The notes under the pieces are model-generated. The model was not told the DNA's origin, ran no database searches, and saw only the letters and a program-made list of their open reading frames with translations. From Histomonas meleagridis (lineage: Eukaryota > Parabasalia > Tritrichomonadida > Dientamoebidae): a stretch of DNA of 64,000 nt. Made by a program: the position numbers and the translations under genes. The DNA lies in assembly GCA_020186115.1 (NCBI GenBank), contig WSYJ01000060.1, forward strand, positions 558,001 through 622,000, written 5' to 3'. Shown piece after piece: positions 8,585 to 18,618 of this stretch (the stretch's first letter is position 1; every line of letters begins with the position of its first letter).

Positions 8585-10063
8585 ATGGCGTTTGTTGATT
8601 CCACGCTGAATGTAAGTTTAAAAGAGGGTTCAGAAAAGAAATCCGGTCTCCTTAAGCTACAGTTCGGTAGTGGAAGTCTTTCACTTTCTTTTTTCCCAGA
8701 ACAATTAATCACTGTAGGAAATGATGAAAAGCGCAGAATAGCTCAAATACCTGAATTTGTTCAGCAACTCAGCGATTTTACAATACTCAGAGTTGATCCA
8801 AACGACAGTCTCAATATTACACTAGTTGGTTCTTGTAGTAAATATTGTATCTGTTTTCAAAACAACACAGATTCCAATACTTTCCTTGATTGTATATTCC
8901 AAAAAGTTCAGCTTGAACATTCTAAGTACGATCCAGATTTATTTCTTATTAATTCTCTTGACACACCATCTCAATCATATATAGTTCCTATCCTTCCTCG
9001 TATATGTTCTAACCGAGTTCACATATCTCTCTCAGATGTTCAATCTCAAAATCTTTTTTTCACCTTATCTTCAAAAGTCCGTCAAATTTCCAAAGATTAT
9101 TTTCTTTCTCTTCTAAACTCTGAAGGAAAGGTTGCTAACATGTCTGAATTTCCAGAAATACTCTTTAATTCATCAGTTGACTATGACGTCCTGCCGCAGC
9201 TGTGGAAGTTCATCTTATACGACGGTTATGCGGTTATGACAGCCGATGAGCGAAACGAATTCGATGGCAAAAAGCGTTCTCTTTATAGAACAGTGAAAAA
9301 ACAGTGGGAAACTACAACTACTAATCAATGGCATAATAGCCCTGAACTTCGGTCATTGGTTAAAACTCTCGAACGTGATCTTCGAGCACATTCTTCTATT
9401 TTCGAAAAATATTCATCACCAAAATGTGTTCAAAGGATTACCTTCAATGTTTTCCTTACTCTTTCATTCTATAATTGGGATAATGCTTCTTATGTTCCTG
9501 GTCTTGTTGAATTATTAACACCTTTCCTTGACTCTTTCATCAAAGATGCGAATGGTGAAAGTGTCTTCATGCCAAACAATGAGACTCTCGGTATTGAAGA
9601 CATAGAAGCAGATATATTTACAGTTTTCAATCTTTTTTATGAGAAAAACAAAATCTCGTCCTTAATCAGACATTCCTCGAAACAGCCTCTTCTTAAGCTT
9701 CAGATGTTTGCTGATATCAACGATATTTTACAGAAAGATTTTCCTACGTTATTACAGTTGCTCAATCAAAAGCATGCGTACTCATTAGATTTCATGAGAG
9801 GAGACTGCGAAAAGTGGTTTGCTACTTGTTTTGAAGGAGAAGATTTAATGCGTTTGTGGATATCTTCTGCATCATCAGCTGACTCCATCGAATTTATGAA
9901 GAGTTTCATTGTGTCAATGCTGTACTCGCTCGCGCCGATGTTAATTGAGATGAACTCATTGAATAATGAGGAGATGGTTCGAATGTATCAGAAGGAAAAA
10001 ACGAAATTTGACTTGAATGTGCTCTTGCATAATACGAAGGAAATGCTCTTGAAAAATAAGTAA
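8585..10063 (+). CDS. TBC-domain (Rab GAP-like) protein
   Basis: A 492-residue protein. The N-terminal half (to about 190) resembles a PH/lipid-binding region of TBC1D15/17-type proteins. Residues about 195-470 form a TBC domain: LPQLWKFILYDGYAV, then the TBC1D15-like basic helix KKRSLYRTVKKQW, then LERDLRAH with the arginine finger at about R267, and YVPGLVELLTPFLD. TBC proteins stimulate GTP hydrolysis by Rab GTPases in membrane traffic. The second catalytic residue, the Gln of the YxQ motif, is replaced by Pro (about P305), so activity may be reduced or non-canonical. The ATG follows a GACCGTTTAA element at 8571-8580. Confidence 0.85.
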   Translation: MAFVDSTLNVSLKEGSEKKSGLLKLQFGSGSLSLSFFPEQLITVGNDEKRRIAQIPEFVQQLSDFTILRVDPNDSLNITLVGSCSKYCICFQNNTDSNTFLDCIFQKVQLEHSKYDPDLFLINSLDTPSQSYIVPILPRICSNRVHISLSDVQSQNLFFTLSSKVRQISKDYFLSLLNSEGKVANMSEFPEILFNSSVDYDVLPQLWKFILYDGYAVMTADERNEFDGKKRSLYRTVKKQWETTTTNQWHNSPELRSLVKTLERDLRAHSSIFEKYSSPKCVQRITFNVFLTLSFYNWDNASYVPGLVELLTPFLDSFIKDANGESVFMPNNETLGIEDIEADIFTVFNLFYEKNKISSLIRHSSKQPLLKLQMFADINDILQKDFPTLLQLLNQKHAYSLDFMRGDCEKWFATCFEGEDLMRLWISSASSADSIEFMKSFIVSMLYSLAPMLIEMNSLNNEEMVRMYQKEKTKFDLNVLLHNTKEMLLKNK

Positions 10064-11331
10064 CTCGAATTCGATTAAATTTATTGTTTATAAACAATTT
10101 TGATTTTGTTGTGTTAAAAATTGATTCTTTTGATATGAAAAATCTTTAAAGATTCTTCTAAGGTGAACTTGTGATTTAGACTCAAGAAATAAAGTTATCC
10201 AATTTCAACAGTAAATAATTTCCAAATCATTGGAAACTTTTACTGATTTAGAAGAATATAAATCTTTACGAAAGATGATTAAAAGGAAATTTGGAAAACT
10301 TCAAAAAGGAGAAAGACTTGAATCATCTAGAATAAGTTTAAACTTTATTGAAAAAGGTGATCAAAATGATTGAAAAAGATCATTAGTTTGTGGGATTTTC
10401 TCGAATTCAATTGCTATCAATGTAATTGCATTTATTATTTGGGAAATGCAAGTCAACATTTAGCAGTTCTTTTCAACAAATTGGATACGCTTTGCTACCA
10501 GGGAAACAATTGTCAATTGACACTGCAGAATTTCTTTTCAGAATGCCAATAGTGCACTATGTCAACAGACCTAAAGGAATAGACAATGCGAGAAAATACA
10601 TCACATAAAATGTTTAGAAATCAAAAAATATTTATCATCCCAATTTTAAAGATTCTAATGGAAACCTCACACTCACCTTTACAAATTAATCCTGAGTCAA
10701 TGGGAAAATTGTAGAAACAAATTTCCCTTGTCCTGCAAATTTCAAAATAAATTTGTCAACCAGGTTTCTTTTACGGCATGAACCAGTACCTTTTTCATTT
10801 TTTCTTACAGTGCTATTAAATAAATCTCAACATTATTTTTCAGAGCACCTAAAAAATACGTTAAAAATGAGTTTTGATAAAAAATATTTGTTGCCAGTAA
10901 AAATGTCAATCAAATTTTGAATTAAGTGTGTAAACGATAGAGGAAAATTGTGGGAAAATAATCTTCTAATATCTCTAATAAAGGAATAGCTAATAAATAA
11001 CCTCAGATCTCATTATCTTGTAACTATTTTTCGAAACTTCAAAATCACCCACCCTTAATAACATAAGATCTACATCCCAAATCCCTTAGTTTCAGGGTAT
11101 TATCTTTAGATGGCTCTAATTTTGATATGACCAAAAAATTTGATCAACAAAAAAATTTATTTTAATGCGTTTAATCATGTTCTGATAACTTAAGAGTTTC
11201 TAAAATCGCATTTTGAACTTTCGAAATGATTTTTGTGAGTAAATTTAAGCACAAATTTTCACAATTTCATCAAATAAACGAAGATAAAAAGGAATGAAAT
11301 GACAAGTTTTCAAATTTTTTACTTCTCTGCT
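10064..11331. other. Gene-poor region with a possible degenerate coding stretch
   Basis: 1.27 kb without a convincing intact gene. From about 10220 to 10608 (plus strand), protein-like segments appear in successive frames, broken by stops and frame changes. Examples are ESSRISLNFIEKGDQND, then FLFRMPIVHYVNRPKGIDNA ending at a stop near 10608. The rest is AT-rich with no clear signal. Confidence 0.45.
10220..10608 (+). pseudogene. Possible decayed coding sequence
   Basis: Protein-like composition moves between frames: one frame to about 10371, a second near 10378-10460, and a third from 10426 to 10608. This suggests a frameshifted relic. I do not recognise the family, and it could be chance. 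Confidence 0.25.
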
Positions 11332-11601
11332 TTAATTATCATCTTCTTCCTCTTCTTTCTTGGCTTTCTTACTAGATTTCTTTGAATCACCACCTGCTTG
11401 AGCCTTTTCAGCAGCTGCCTTTTCATTATATACTTTTTTCTCTTCGTCGCTTAAGTCTCTCCACATTTGGCCAACTTTTTTCATAATTTCTTTCTGTAAA
11501 ATATCTGGGTTCTCTTCTACGATCTTTGGACGAACTTCAGCTTGGAAGATAAGGTAACCTGACCTTGGACGCTTTGGCTTATCACCACTTGTTTTAGGCA
11601 T
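11332..11601 (-). CDS. Single HMG-box protein
   Basis: An 89-residue HMGB/NHP6-size protein. Residues about 8-74 form an HMG box: KPKRPRSGYLIFQAEVRPKI, then KKVGQMWRDLSDEEKKVYNEKA. A Lys-rich then acidic tail (SSKKAKKEEEEDD) follows. Such proteins bend DNA and act in chromatin. The ATG at 11601 is preceded in the sense direction by TCATTTTCATAA, which could contain a trichomonad initiator (TCA-Py-T/A). A TTTGGCGCCA E2F-like palindrome lies about 75 bp upstream. Confidence 0.93.
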   Translation of the reverse strand: MPKTSGDKPKRPRSGYLIFQAEVRPKIVEENPDILQKEIMKKVGQMWRDLSDEEKKVYNEKAAAEKAQAGGDSKKSSKKAKKEEEEDDN

Positions 11602-11673
11602 TTATGAAAATGAACTGAAAGATATTTCACTGGTGAATCAAATATTTGAATAAGCCTCAAACATTGACTAAAA

Positions 11674-11685
11674 TGGCGCCAAATT
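11674..11685. promoter_or_regulatory. E2F-like element upstream of the HMG-box gene
   Basis: TGGCGCCAAATT, read in the gene's sense direction as AATTTGGCGCCA. It matches the E2F/DP core TTTGGCGC. Function is inferred from the motif and from similar motifs upstream of the two Myb/SANT-like genes. Confidence 0.35.
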
Positions 11686-11927
11686 AAACATAAACGTATT
11701 ACACTTTTTGAATAATATTATGACGGTTGAAATATCGTTTTTGACCAATAACAAAATCTTGTCAAAAACAGGTTTTGGAATTAATGAAAATCTCCGAAAT
11801 GAAAAAGCGCAATGAACATTTGTTGTGAATATGTGAAGAGCCACTATATATCTCAATGATGGGTTTGTTAAATTTCTAATATTAGACATTTTATTGTTAA
11901 ATTTTGGAATTAATGTACTTATTATAA

Positions 11928-12020
11928 CTTCTTGATGCTATAGAAGACGCCGCAAAAAGGATCAGAATGGTTCTTTGGGCGAATTCGCGGATGGAGGAAG
12001 CAATGGAACCATTTAGATAA
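11928..12020. ncRNA. GC-rich structured island, candidate ncRNA or relic
   Basis: Markedly more GC-rich than the flanking intergenic DNA. AATGGTTC (11966-11973) pairs perfectly with GAACCATT (12006-12013). The stem extends through ATC/GAT after a small internal loop, and a GCGAATTCGC palindrome lies in the apical part. Short protein-like frames also exist on both strands, so a decayed gene end is possible. I cannot assign an RNA family. Confidence 0.25.
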
Positions 12021-12088
12021 CCGTCTTGATTCAAATTTTCAGATAATTTTATCTCAAAGTAAAAAAGTCATCGAAGAAATTCTGTGGT

Positions 12089-12967
12089 TTATATCTCATC
12101 TGCCATCCATTCTTCATCGTTTTCTTCTTCATCTTCGTTGTCTGTGCTTTCCTCAATAAATTCTTGACTTGGTTTCTTTCGAGAAGATGAATAAGTTTCT
12201 TCATCTATAACATCTTCAAGTTCTTCTGCTGGTTCTGGGGTTGGTGTTGGAGTTCGAATTGAAACACCACATTTATAAGATTTTAAGAATTTTAGGATTT
12301 CTTCTGAGTCTGCTGTGCTTTCATATTTAATAGTTTGTGGTTTTTTGAACAAAAAAGCTCCAAAATTCTCGTCGCCAAGTAAACTTTTGGCTAATTCTTC
12401 GTTTTCCCTTTTATCAATTGCAATGAATCTAGCTCCTTTTCTTACTTTTTTCTCTAAAGCTCTAGCTGAGTTGTGTAGATCTTGTGAACCGTTATATCTT
12501 GGTATGTCAATAATAGCAAATAAACACGTAGGTTTCTTCATAAGCTGACTTACCATAGTTTTGTTTGTATATAATAAATTATTTTGCATTGATGTTGGCC
12601 AAATTCCAACTTGTTGACGAAGCCATTTTTCAAATATAGCTGTATCAATATTTCTATTATACCTTTGAGGATGTGTTTTTCCAGGCATCCAAACAAGCCA
12701 TGATGGTCGATCAAAAACACCTGTTGAATCACAGATATCATTGTAATGATCACAATCAATTTGTCCAAACTCAACACGTGGTTCAAGCCAGTACATTCTA
12801 CTCAACTCTTCATATGTATCTTCTGCATCTACACATGCAGGACAATCTTTTTGATAAAAATGAACAATAGAAATTTTCTCTTCCTGATTGCAGAATGAAA
12901 AGAATGTTTTGTCTGTTAAGTCTGTAATGGTTGGTGATCTTAAAAATAATAAAAATGTTAAAAACAT
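12089..12967 (-). CDS. ER-type thioredoxin-domain protein with CPAC active site
   Basis: A 292-residue protein. An N-terminal hydrophobic segment (MFLTFLLFL) fits a signal peptide. A thioredoxin fold follows, with IVHFYQKDCPACVDAEDTY and redox pair C42/C45 (CPAC rather than CGHC). The second half (about 130-235) looks like another thioredoxin-like domain without cysteines. The C-terminus is Pro/Thr-rich and strongly acidic, ending EEWMADEI, which is not a KDEL-type signal. The likely role is disulfide chemistry or chaperoning in the secretory pathway. It is divergent from the E2 gene, with only about 100 bp between the two ATGs. Confidence 0.85.
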   Translation of the reverse strand: MFLTFLLFLRSPTITDLTDKTFFSFCNQEEKISIVHFYQKDCPACVDAEDTYEELSRMYWLEPRVEFGQIDCDHYNDICDSTGVFDRPSWLVWMPGKTHPQRYNRNIDTAIFEKWLRQQVGIWPTSMQNNLLYTNKTMVSQLMKKPTCLFAIIDIPRYNGSQDLHNSARALEKKVRKGARFIAIDKRENEELAKSLLGDENFGAFLFKKPQTIKYESTADSEEILKFLKSYKCGVSIRTPTPTPEPAEELEDVIDEETYSSSRKKPSQEFIEESTDNEDEEENDEEWMADEI

Positions 12968-13068
12968 TTATTTCAGCCTGCTGGAAAAAACCGATATAAG
13001 CCGCTTTCATAGCTTTCAAAAAGTTATCCTTACGGGGCAAATTTTACCCACTGAAAAGGAAACTGTAG

Positions 13069-13515
13069 ATGGCTTCAAGGCGAATTGCATCGGATTACAA
13101 AATAATAACAACTCAACCACCTGATGGTGTTAGACTTGTAGAACAAGAAACTCTTAATGAATGGATATGTGAAATAGATGGTCCAAAGGACACAATTTGG
13201 GAGAATGGAGTCTTCAGATTAAAAGTGACTTTTCCACCTGAATACCCATTTAAAGCTCCTCGAGTTGTTTTTACAACGCCAATGTTCCATCCAAACATAT
13301 CTCCACAAGGTAATATTTGTATTGATTTACTTTTTGATCGTTGGCTTCCATCATTTCACATAGCTTCACTTTTAGTTTCAATAAGATCATTTCTAGATGA
13401 TCCAAATCCAGATCATGGTCTAAACAATGAAGCATTAGATCAATTTCGAAATAATAAGGAACTGTATGCAAGGAATGTTAAAAAATACATTGAACAATAT
13501 GCAACAAAGAAATAA
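13069..13515 (+). CDS. Ubiquitin-conjugating enzyme E2
   Basis: A 148-residue single UBC domain of normal family length. The E2 signature is complete: the YPFKAP strand, HPN at residues 74-76, catalytic Cys84 in GNICIDLL, and the following W in DRWLPSFHIASLL. DPNPDHGLN follows in the usual place. It carries activated ubiquitin (or a related modifier) to E3 ligases. The segment WLPSFHIASLL differs from the usual W-S-P-A-L/T-x-x, so its exact E2 class is unclear. The first ATG sits in a short leader. Confidence 0.95.
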   Translation: MASRRIASDYKIITTQPPDGVRLVEQETLNEWICEIDGPKDTIWENGVFRLKVTFPPEYPFKAPRVVFTTPMFHPNISPQGNICIDLLFDRWLPSFHIASLLVSIRSFLDDPNPDHGLNNEALDQFRNNKELYARNVKKYIEQYATKK

Positions 13516-13623
13516 AAATAACTTTTTTGGAAATAATAAATGCAATTAATGAAGAACGGTATTTTTTTCTTTACTATTAATTTTGCCAAAATATTTTCTT
13601 TGAATTTTTTATGGAATTTTTTA

Positions 13624-13809
13624 ATGGAAGTCGAAATTAAGAAAGATACAAGGTTCAACAGACCTCTTTCCTTGAAGTTTGGGGTAGTTGAGTTTTCTCC
13701 TAAAGAGATGAAAAAAAGAAAGGCTATCTTTTTTGGAAATCTTGCATTATTTTCAATATTTTCATTAACAGCCATTGGAATCGGAATTTGGCAGGATCGA
13801 TCAAAGTGA
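13624..13809 (+). CDS. Tiny single-pass membrane protein
   Basis: The longer frame starts at an ATG at 13540, but that prefix is an AT-rich Phe/Asn stretch. I prefer the internal ATG at 13624 (MEVEIKKDTRFNRPLS), giving 61 residues. The protein has a basic KKRK stop just before one transmembrane segment (AIFFGNLALFSIFSLTAIGI) and a 7-residue tail. That topology fits a small tail-anchored membrane protein, such as an organelle translocase or accessory subunit. No family is recognised. Confidence 0.45.
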   Translation: MEVEIKKDTRFNRPLSLKFGVVEFSPKEMKKRKAIFFGNLALFSIFSLTAIGIGIWQDRSK

Positions 13810-13993
13810 CCAGGAAAAAGAAATTGGAAATTGATTATGTTTAAAATTATTAAATAAATTATTTCATAATTTACAAATAATTCGAATCTGATTTTTTAAA
13901 ACACTTCTGCTTTGTTCGATGTATATATTGGGTTCTTTGTTTTAATACCACTTGTTTTGATTTTGTTTTTTGATGAAGTAATAAAAGTGCCAA

Positions 13994-15460
13994 ATGGAAG
14001 ATGGGAGAAATTTTTGGTGGAAAAGCATTTTTTCAGAAGATAATATCTCAGATGTCCCTACTAAATTTCCTAGTTTAGAAATAGCATCAAAAATTTGGCC
14101 TAAAATTTCTCCAATTCTAGATGCTAAACTTGATATCAACGTTGATTTTGATTCTTATTGGCAAAATGCCAAAGAACTTATATCTTTTATTTCGAGTTTT
14201 AAATTATCTGATGATTGCCAATTTTCAGACTTAATAGATGTAATTTATAAAAATTCAAATTTTTTTTATCCAAAAGCTATACAAGATTGCATACCATTTA
14301 TTGAAAAATTTTGTCCACAGCATCCTAGTGACTTCTTTGTTTATGAATTTTTTCGGTGCATCGGTGATTCAATACTATGTGTACAAACATGCATCTATCT
14401 TCACAAACAAAAACATCCTTTATGGGTTTCATTTATAAAAAGGAAAGGTTCATCTGAAAGATTTATTGATTTATTTCTTCCATTTTTTACTGTTCCAGCA
14501 CCAGGACAATATGATAATGAATTTTGGGCATTACGTCTTGAAATTTTTGAACTAATAACAAATCTTCTAGTTGACAATCAAAACATGATCTGTCTCATGA
14601 ACGAGACACTTCTTTCCATCCACAAAATCACCAAAAGTGTCATATTCAATTCCCCCTCTGAATTTTCCATAAACTTTTTGAGGAACGCCTTTCAAATTAT
14701 TGAAATCGGTATTCAAAAAGTGAAGCCTGATATATCATCACGAAGAATCACTGCTTTAGTTAAAGCATCGCCACCAAGTCGAATTACACATGCATTAATT
14801 GTTCGTTTTGCATATAATCATAGTGCTTATATCAAAAAAGACACTCTTGCGAAAATTTTAATTTCGCAACAAGTTGTCTCCACTTTCGATTTGGAGATGC
14901 TCGATAAAATTGCATCAAACCCAGCCTCTGGTTGCGTTCAAGAAGTGGTTCAATACATCTCGAAGCTGATGATTTTGGATCCACTTTTTGGGAGGTCAGC
15001 GGCGGTTTTATTGAAAAATATATTGACGAAAAACCCGAAAAAAGAAACTGTCGATTGGGTATGTAAATTAACGAAAAGATTTGCAATGTTTATTGCAATG
15101 GCTGTTCAAAAGAAGAAATATTTAGGAAGAGTCTCTAGGGTTACTGAATGTTTTGTAAATACATTAGCACCAAATTTAAATTGGTTTTCTAACTTGATAA
15201 ATGACTTGTTCTCCGGTCTGGTGTTGGCTCATAAGGCTCCGGCTTATTTCAATAAGATATTTGTGTTGAAGGTTGAACTCGATAATCAATTTTTAAATGA
15301 AATGGAATCTTTCCAAAAAGCAATTACTTCTTTGAAAAGTTTTCCATTTGACGCAAAGCAACAAAAGCTGTTTGAAAAGCCACAGAAAAAAGAGAAAAAG
15401 CCAAGACAAAATAAAACATCTTCAAGGAAAAAGCCAAAAAGACCAAAGTGGCAATCATAA
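13994..15460 (+). CDS. Helical hypothetical protein with basic C-terminus
   Basis: A 488-residue, largely alpha-helical protein (HEAT/ARM-like hydrophobic spacing). A strongly basic tail from about 455 (QKKEKKPRQNKTSSRKKPKR) could be a nuclear or nucleolar localisation or RNA-binding segment. There is no signal peptide or transmembrane segment. I do not recognise a named family. The ATG at 13994 is the first in frame, after a T-rich leader. Confidence 0.8.
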   Translation: MEDGRNFWWKSIFSEDNISDVPTKFPSLEIASKIWPKISPILDAKLDINVDFDSYWQNAKELISFISSFKLSDDCQFSDLIDVIYKNSNFFYPKAIQDCIPFIEKFCPQHPSDFFVYEFFRCIGDSILCVQTCIYLHKQKHPLWVSFIKRKGSSERFIDLFLPFFTVPAPGQYDNEFWALRLEIFELITNLLVDNQNMICLMNETLLSIHKITKSVIFNSPSEFSINFLRNAFQIIEIGIQKVKPDISSRRITALVKASPPSRITHALIVRFAYNHSAYIKKDTLAKILISQQVVSTFDLEMLDKIASNPASGCVQEVVQYISKLMILDPLFGRSAAVLLKNILTKNPKKETVDWVCKLTKRFAMFIAMAVQKKKYLGRVSRVTECFVNTLAPNLNWFSNLINDLFSGLVLAHKAPAYFNKIFVLKVELDNQFLNEMESFQKAITSLKSFPFDAKQQKLFEKPQKKEKKPRQNKTSSRKKPKRPKWQS

Positions 15461-15514
15461 AAATTTGTTCATAAAATGTAATTTCAAATTTATTTTTATT
15501 AAAACTTTTTATTA

Positions 15515-17761
15515 TTATATTAAGAGATCTGCTAATAGAAAATAAAAAAGTGTTGTAAATAACAAAACTAATAATAATTCGTAATCACTTTGCTTTAATT
15601 CTGATAATGCTTTTGATATTGGAAGTTGTGATGTTTGTTCTTTAACTATATTTTGTGGTTCTTTTTCTTCCTCTTTTTCATGCTTATGATGATGTGGAAC
15701 TTCTTCTGTTTCTGCTATCGTTTTTTGAATCTTTCGAATGTTTTTATGAAGTTTTCTTATTTGTCTTTGAAAAGATAGCTCAATGCTTTCTATTTTAATA
15801 TTAATTTCTTCATATGAAATAGAAGGAGGAAAATGCGTTTTTTCTTTATCTTCAGTAGTATCAGCAAAGAAAAATGAATTTTCCATCCTATTAATAATTT
15901 TATTCATATCTTCTTCAAATTTTTCCTTTTCTTCTTTACTATTTTCTATGAATGCATTTAGTACTCGATGCAGTGTTTGAACTTCTTTCTTCAAACTCAA
16001 GTATTCATCATTGGATAAAAACATGTCTTGAATTCTATGATTAAGATTTTTTCTTTCTGATTGGAATTGGTGTTGAAGCTTTTCTTCATACATCATCAAA
16101 TTCTCTCCTATTTTTAAATAAGTTGAAATTTTATCAGTATTAATTCTCATATTTTCTTCTATTCTTTGTATTCTTTCACATGCAACATCTAAGATTCCTT
16201 TAATATCAACGTTTATTGGTTCATCAACTTCTGTTTCTGAGTTTGAATCAGCTTCATTTTTAGTTATTAGTTTTTTTAGTTTATTTACTTTCTTACGAAG
16301 TCTATTTAATACATTATTGAAATGAACATTGGTCTTATTAGCTTGAATATCAACTTCTGTTTTAAGAGCATTAACGATTTCATTTATTTTATTTTCTTCA
16401 TTAAAAATTATTTCTGTATCTTTTTTGTGATTTTCTATTATGATTGAAATATTTTCAATTATTTTATTTGATATCTCTTCTGACTCTTCCATTTTTCTTT
16501 TAAGTTCATCAAGTTCTTCATCAGCAAGTTTTATTTGTCCAATATTTGTTTTTAAATCAATTTTTAGATTATTGATTTTATCTTCAAATTCATGTAACAT
16601 TATTTGATTATCCTCTATAGTTTTTGTAATCATTAAAGGGCAATCAAGAATTTCCCGATAACCTTGTTCAACTTTCTCTTCAATTGATTTTACTTTATCT
16701 TCAATTTCTTCGTGTTCTAATGTAATAACATATTGAAGATTTCCAATTTGATCAAGGAATTCTTCTTTTTGGAAGTTAATTAATTCTTCGAGTTGCTTTT
16801 GATTTTCGTCTAATTGCACAATTTGTTCTTGATTATTTTCGATTCTAGAAATTCTTACTTTCATTTCATTAAAATCATATGATTCATTTATATTATTATC
16901 CAAATTTTCTTCAGTAGAACTTGATTTCATTTTTATTGTATCTTGCATTACTTTCATTTCACCAATTAATTCATGATAAGTTCTCACAAACTCATGAAAC
17001 TTTTCTTTTTCGTTATTGATATTTTCAACTAATATTTGGATTTGTTTTTTTGTTTTCGATTTGAAGTTTATTAATTTTTGTTTTAGATCATCAAAATCAT
17101 TTTGATTTACATAAATATTATTTTGCTTTGCTTTAAATTCGTGGAATGTATTCACAAATTCTTGAGTATATTCTTTTATTTCATTTATTTTTTTCTCTAC
17201 ATTTGGCATAATTTCTTTTTCGATAATATTTTGAAATTCATCAATTTGATTATAACATTTCTTTTGATATTCATCAAAATACTTATTAATTTTTATATAA
17301 TTCCTTTGTATTTTTAATATGATTTCATCCCAAACTTCGATTCTTTGATTGGAAGCCATATCAATTCTTTGAACATAAAAATTTTGTTCTTTAAATTTTT
17401 CTTTAATTTTTATCATATCCTCTTCAAGAAAATCAAACTTTAACTTTAAAGAATTTAATCCTTGATTATTTTTTACTTCATCTGAAATACTATTAATTTT
17501 TAATATCATTTGTTTATTGAGTTCTATAATTTCATTAATACGTCTCGAATTATCTTTAATTAAAACATCTAATGTATGGTCAGTATCTCTAAGATGAGAA
17601 AAATTCTCATTAACCATTTCATCCAATTTTTCTAAATGAATTCTAATTTGTTTCTTAATTTCTTCAACTAAACATGGCACTTCAGAATTGGATTGGTTCT
17701 CATTTAATTTCTTGATTTGTTCTTGAAAACTATTTTTCATTTGCATAATAAAATCCACCAT
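15515..17761 (-). CDS. Tail-anchored coiled-coil protein
   Basis: About 748 residues from the first in-frame ATG. The protein is almost entirely heptad-patterned coiled coil, rich in E, K, N, I and Q. A His/Glu-rich linker precedes a C-terminal transmembrane anchor (LLLVLLFTTLFYFLLADLLI) that ends the protein. This architecture is typical of golgin-like tethers or other tail-anchored coiled-coil proteins; the compartment is not evident. Coding character continues upstream of the ATG for 30 codons to about 17851 (QEIQLSYEEAIREI...), where no ATG exists. The true start may therefore lie upstream, be non-AUG, or be obscured by a frame change. Confidence 0.8.
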   Translation of the reverse strand: MVDFIMQMKNSFQEQIKKLNENQSNSEVPCLVEEIKKQIRIHLEKLDEMVNENFSHLRDTDHTLDVLIKDNSRRINEIIELNKQMILKINSISDEVKNNQGLNSLKLKFDFLEEDMIKIKEKFKEQNFYVQRIDMASNQRIEVWDEIILKIQRNYIKINKYFDEYQKKCYNQIDEFQNIIEKEIMPNVEKKINEIKEYTQEFVNTFHEFKAKQNNIYVNQNDFDDLKQKLINFKSKTKKQIQILVENINNEKEKFHEFVRTYHELIGEMKVMQDTIKMKSSSTEENLDNNINESYDFNEMKVRISRIENNQEQIVQLDENQKQLEELINFQKEEFLDQIGNLQYVITLEHEEIEDKVKSIEEKVEQGYREILDCPLMITKTIEDNQIMLHEFEDKINNLKIDLKTNIGQIKLADEELDELKRKMEESEEISNKIIENISIIIENHKKDTEIIFNEENKINEIVNALKTEVDIQANKTNVHFNNVLNRLRKKVNKLKKLITKNEADSNSETEVDEPINVDIKGILDVACERIQRIEENMRINTDKISTYLKIGENLMMYEEKLQHQFQSERKNLNHRIQDMFLSNDEYLSLKKEVQTLHRVLNAFIENSKEEKEKFEEDMNKIINRMENSFFFADTTEDKEKTHFPPSISYEEINIKIESIELSFQRQIRKLHKNIRKIQKTIAETEEVPHHHKHEKEEEKEPQNIVKEQTSQLPISKALSELKQSDYELLLVLLFTTLFYFLLADLLI

Positions 17762-17851
17762 TTCTTTAAATTTTTGAGCAATAATATTTTGCTGATTTTG
17801 GATTTCACGAATTGCTTCTTCATAAGACAGTTGTATCTCTTGATTGTTCAA

Positions 17852-18618
17852 AATACAAATGTGAAAAGCATATAACTCAATTTATTTAAAAATTCAAAAC
17901 AATTTTTATAATTTATATTCCTTTTAAAACAATAAAAAACTCAAAAAAATCAATATTAATAAAGAGTTGATAGGAAATGCTTGAAAATAATGATTCCTTA
18001 TTTTTATACTATTAATAGTTTTATTTTTATATAATAATAAGATAATAATATGATTAACAAGTTACTTTATTTTTAATCATTAAATGATTCAGTTAAAAAT
18101 TTTATTTTGAAATGTAAAAGTTTGTTTGGTACATATTAATACTTTACCAAACCAAAATAATTAATTCAATAAACGTAATAAAGATCATGAAAAATACGTA
18201 TGCAACATGACTTAAAGAATTCTGCTAGCTGAAACAACAACAGCTCTTCCAATACATAAATATATTAAATAATAATAATTATTTTATCATAAAATTATAT
18301 ATCTCCATTATTATTTGAAATGCATATAAAATTATAAATGATAAAATGATAGGAATATGTTATTCCATATTATAACCTAATTAAATTTATTGGTTTTAAA
18401 AAAGATTATAAGATTATATAAAATCACACCTGAAACAAAATAGATGCAAATAGATTAATCGTTATTATTTTTTCAATTTTCATTTCGTAATAAGTAATCA
18501 TAAGTAAACTAAACACAAAAACAATACAATATCAAACATCAGGATGTGACAGAAATGACTAAGAATTCCATATTTCGTTCCGTTTATTTTTACCTCAAAT
18601 TGAATAGTTTACAAAATC
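17852..18618. other. AT-rich intergenic region
   Basis: About 770 bp of very AT-rich DNA between divergent genes. It has many A/T runs and no coding potential or RNA gene that I can recognise. Confidence 0.5.

Noticed and set aside
11668-11889. 73-codon minus-strand frame upstream of the HMG-box gene
   Set aside because: It has no recognisable features and overlaps the HMG-box promoter, including the E2F-like element.
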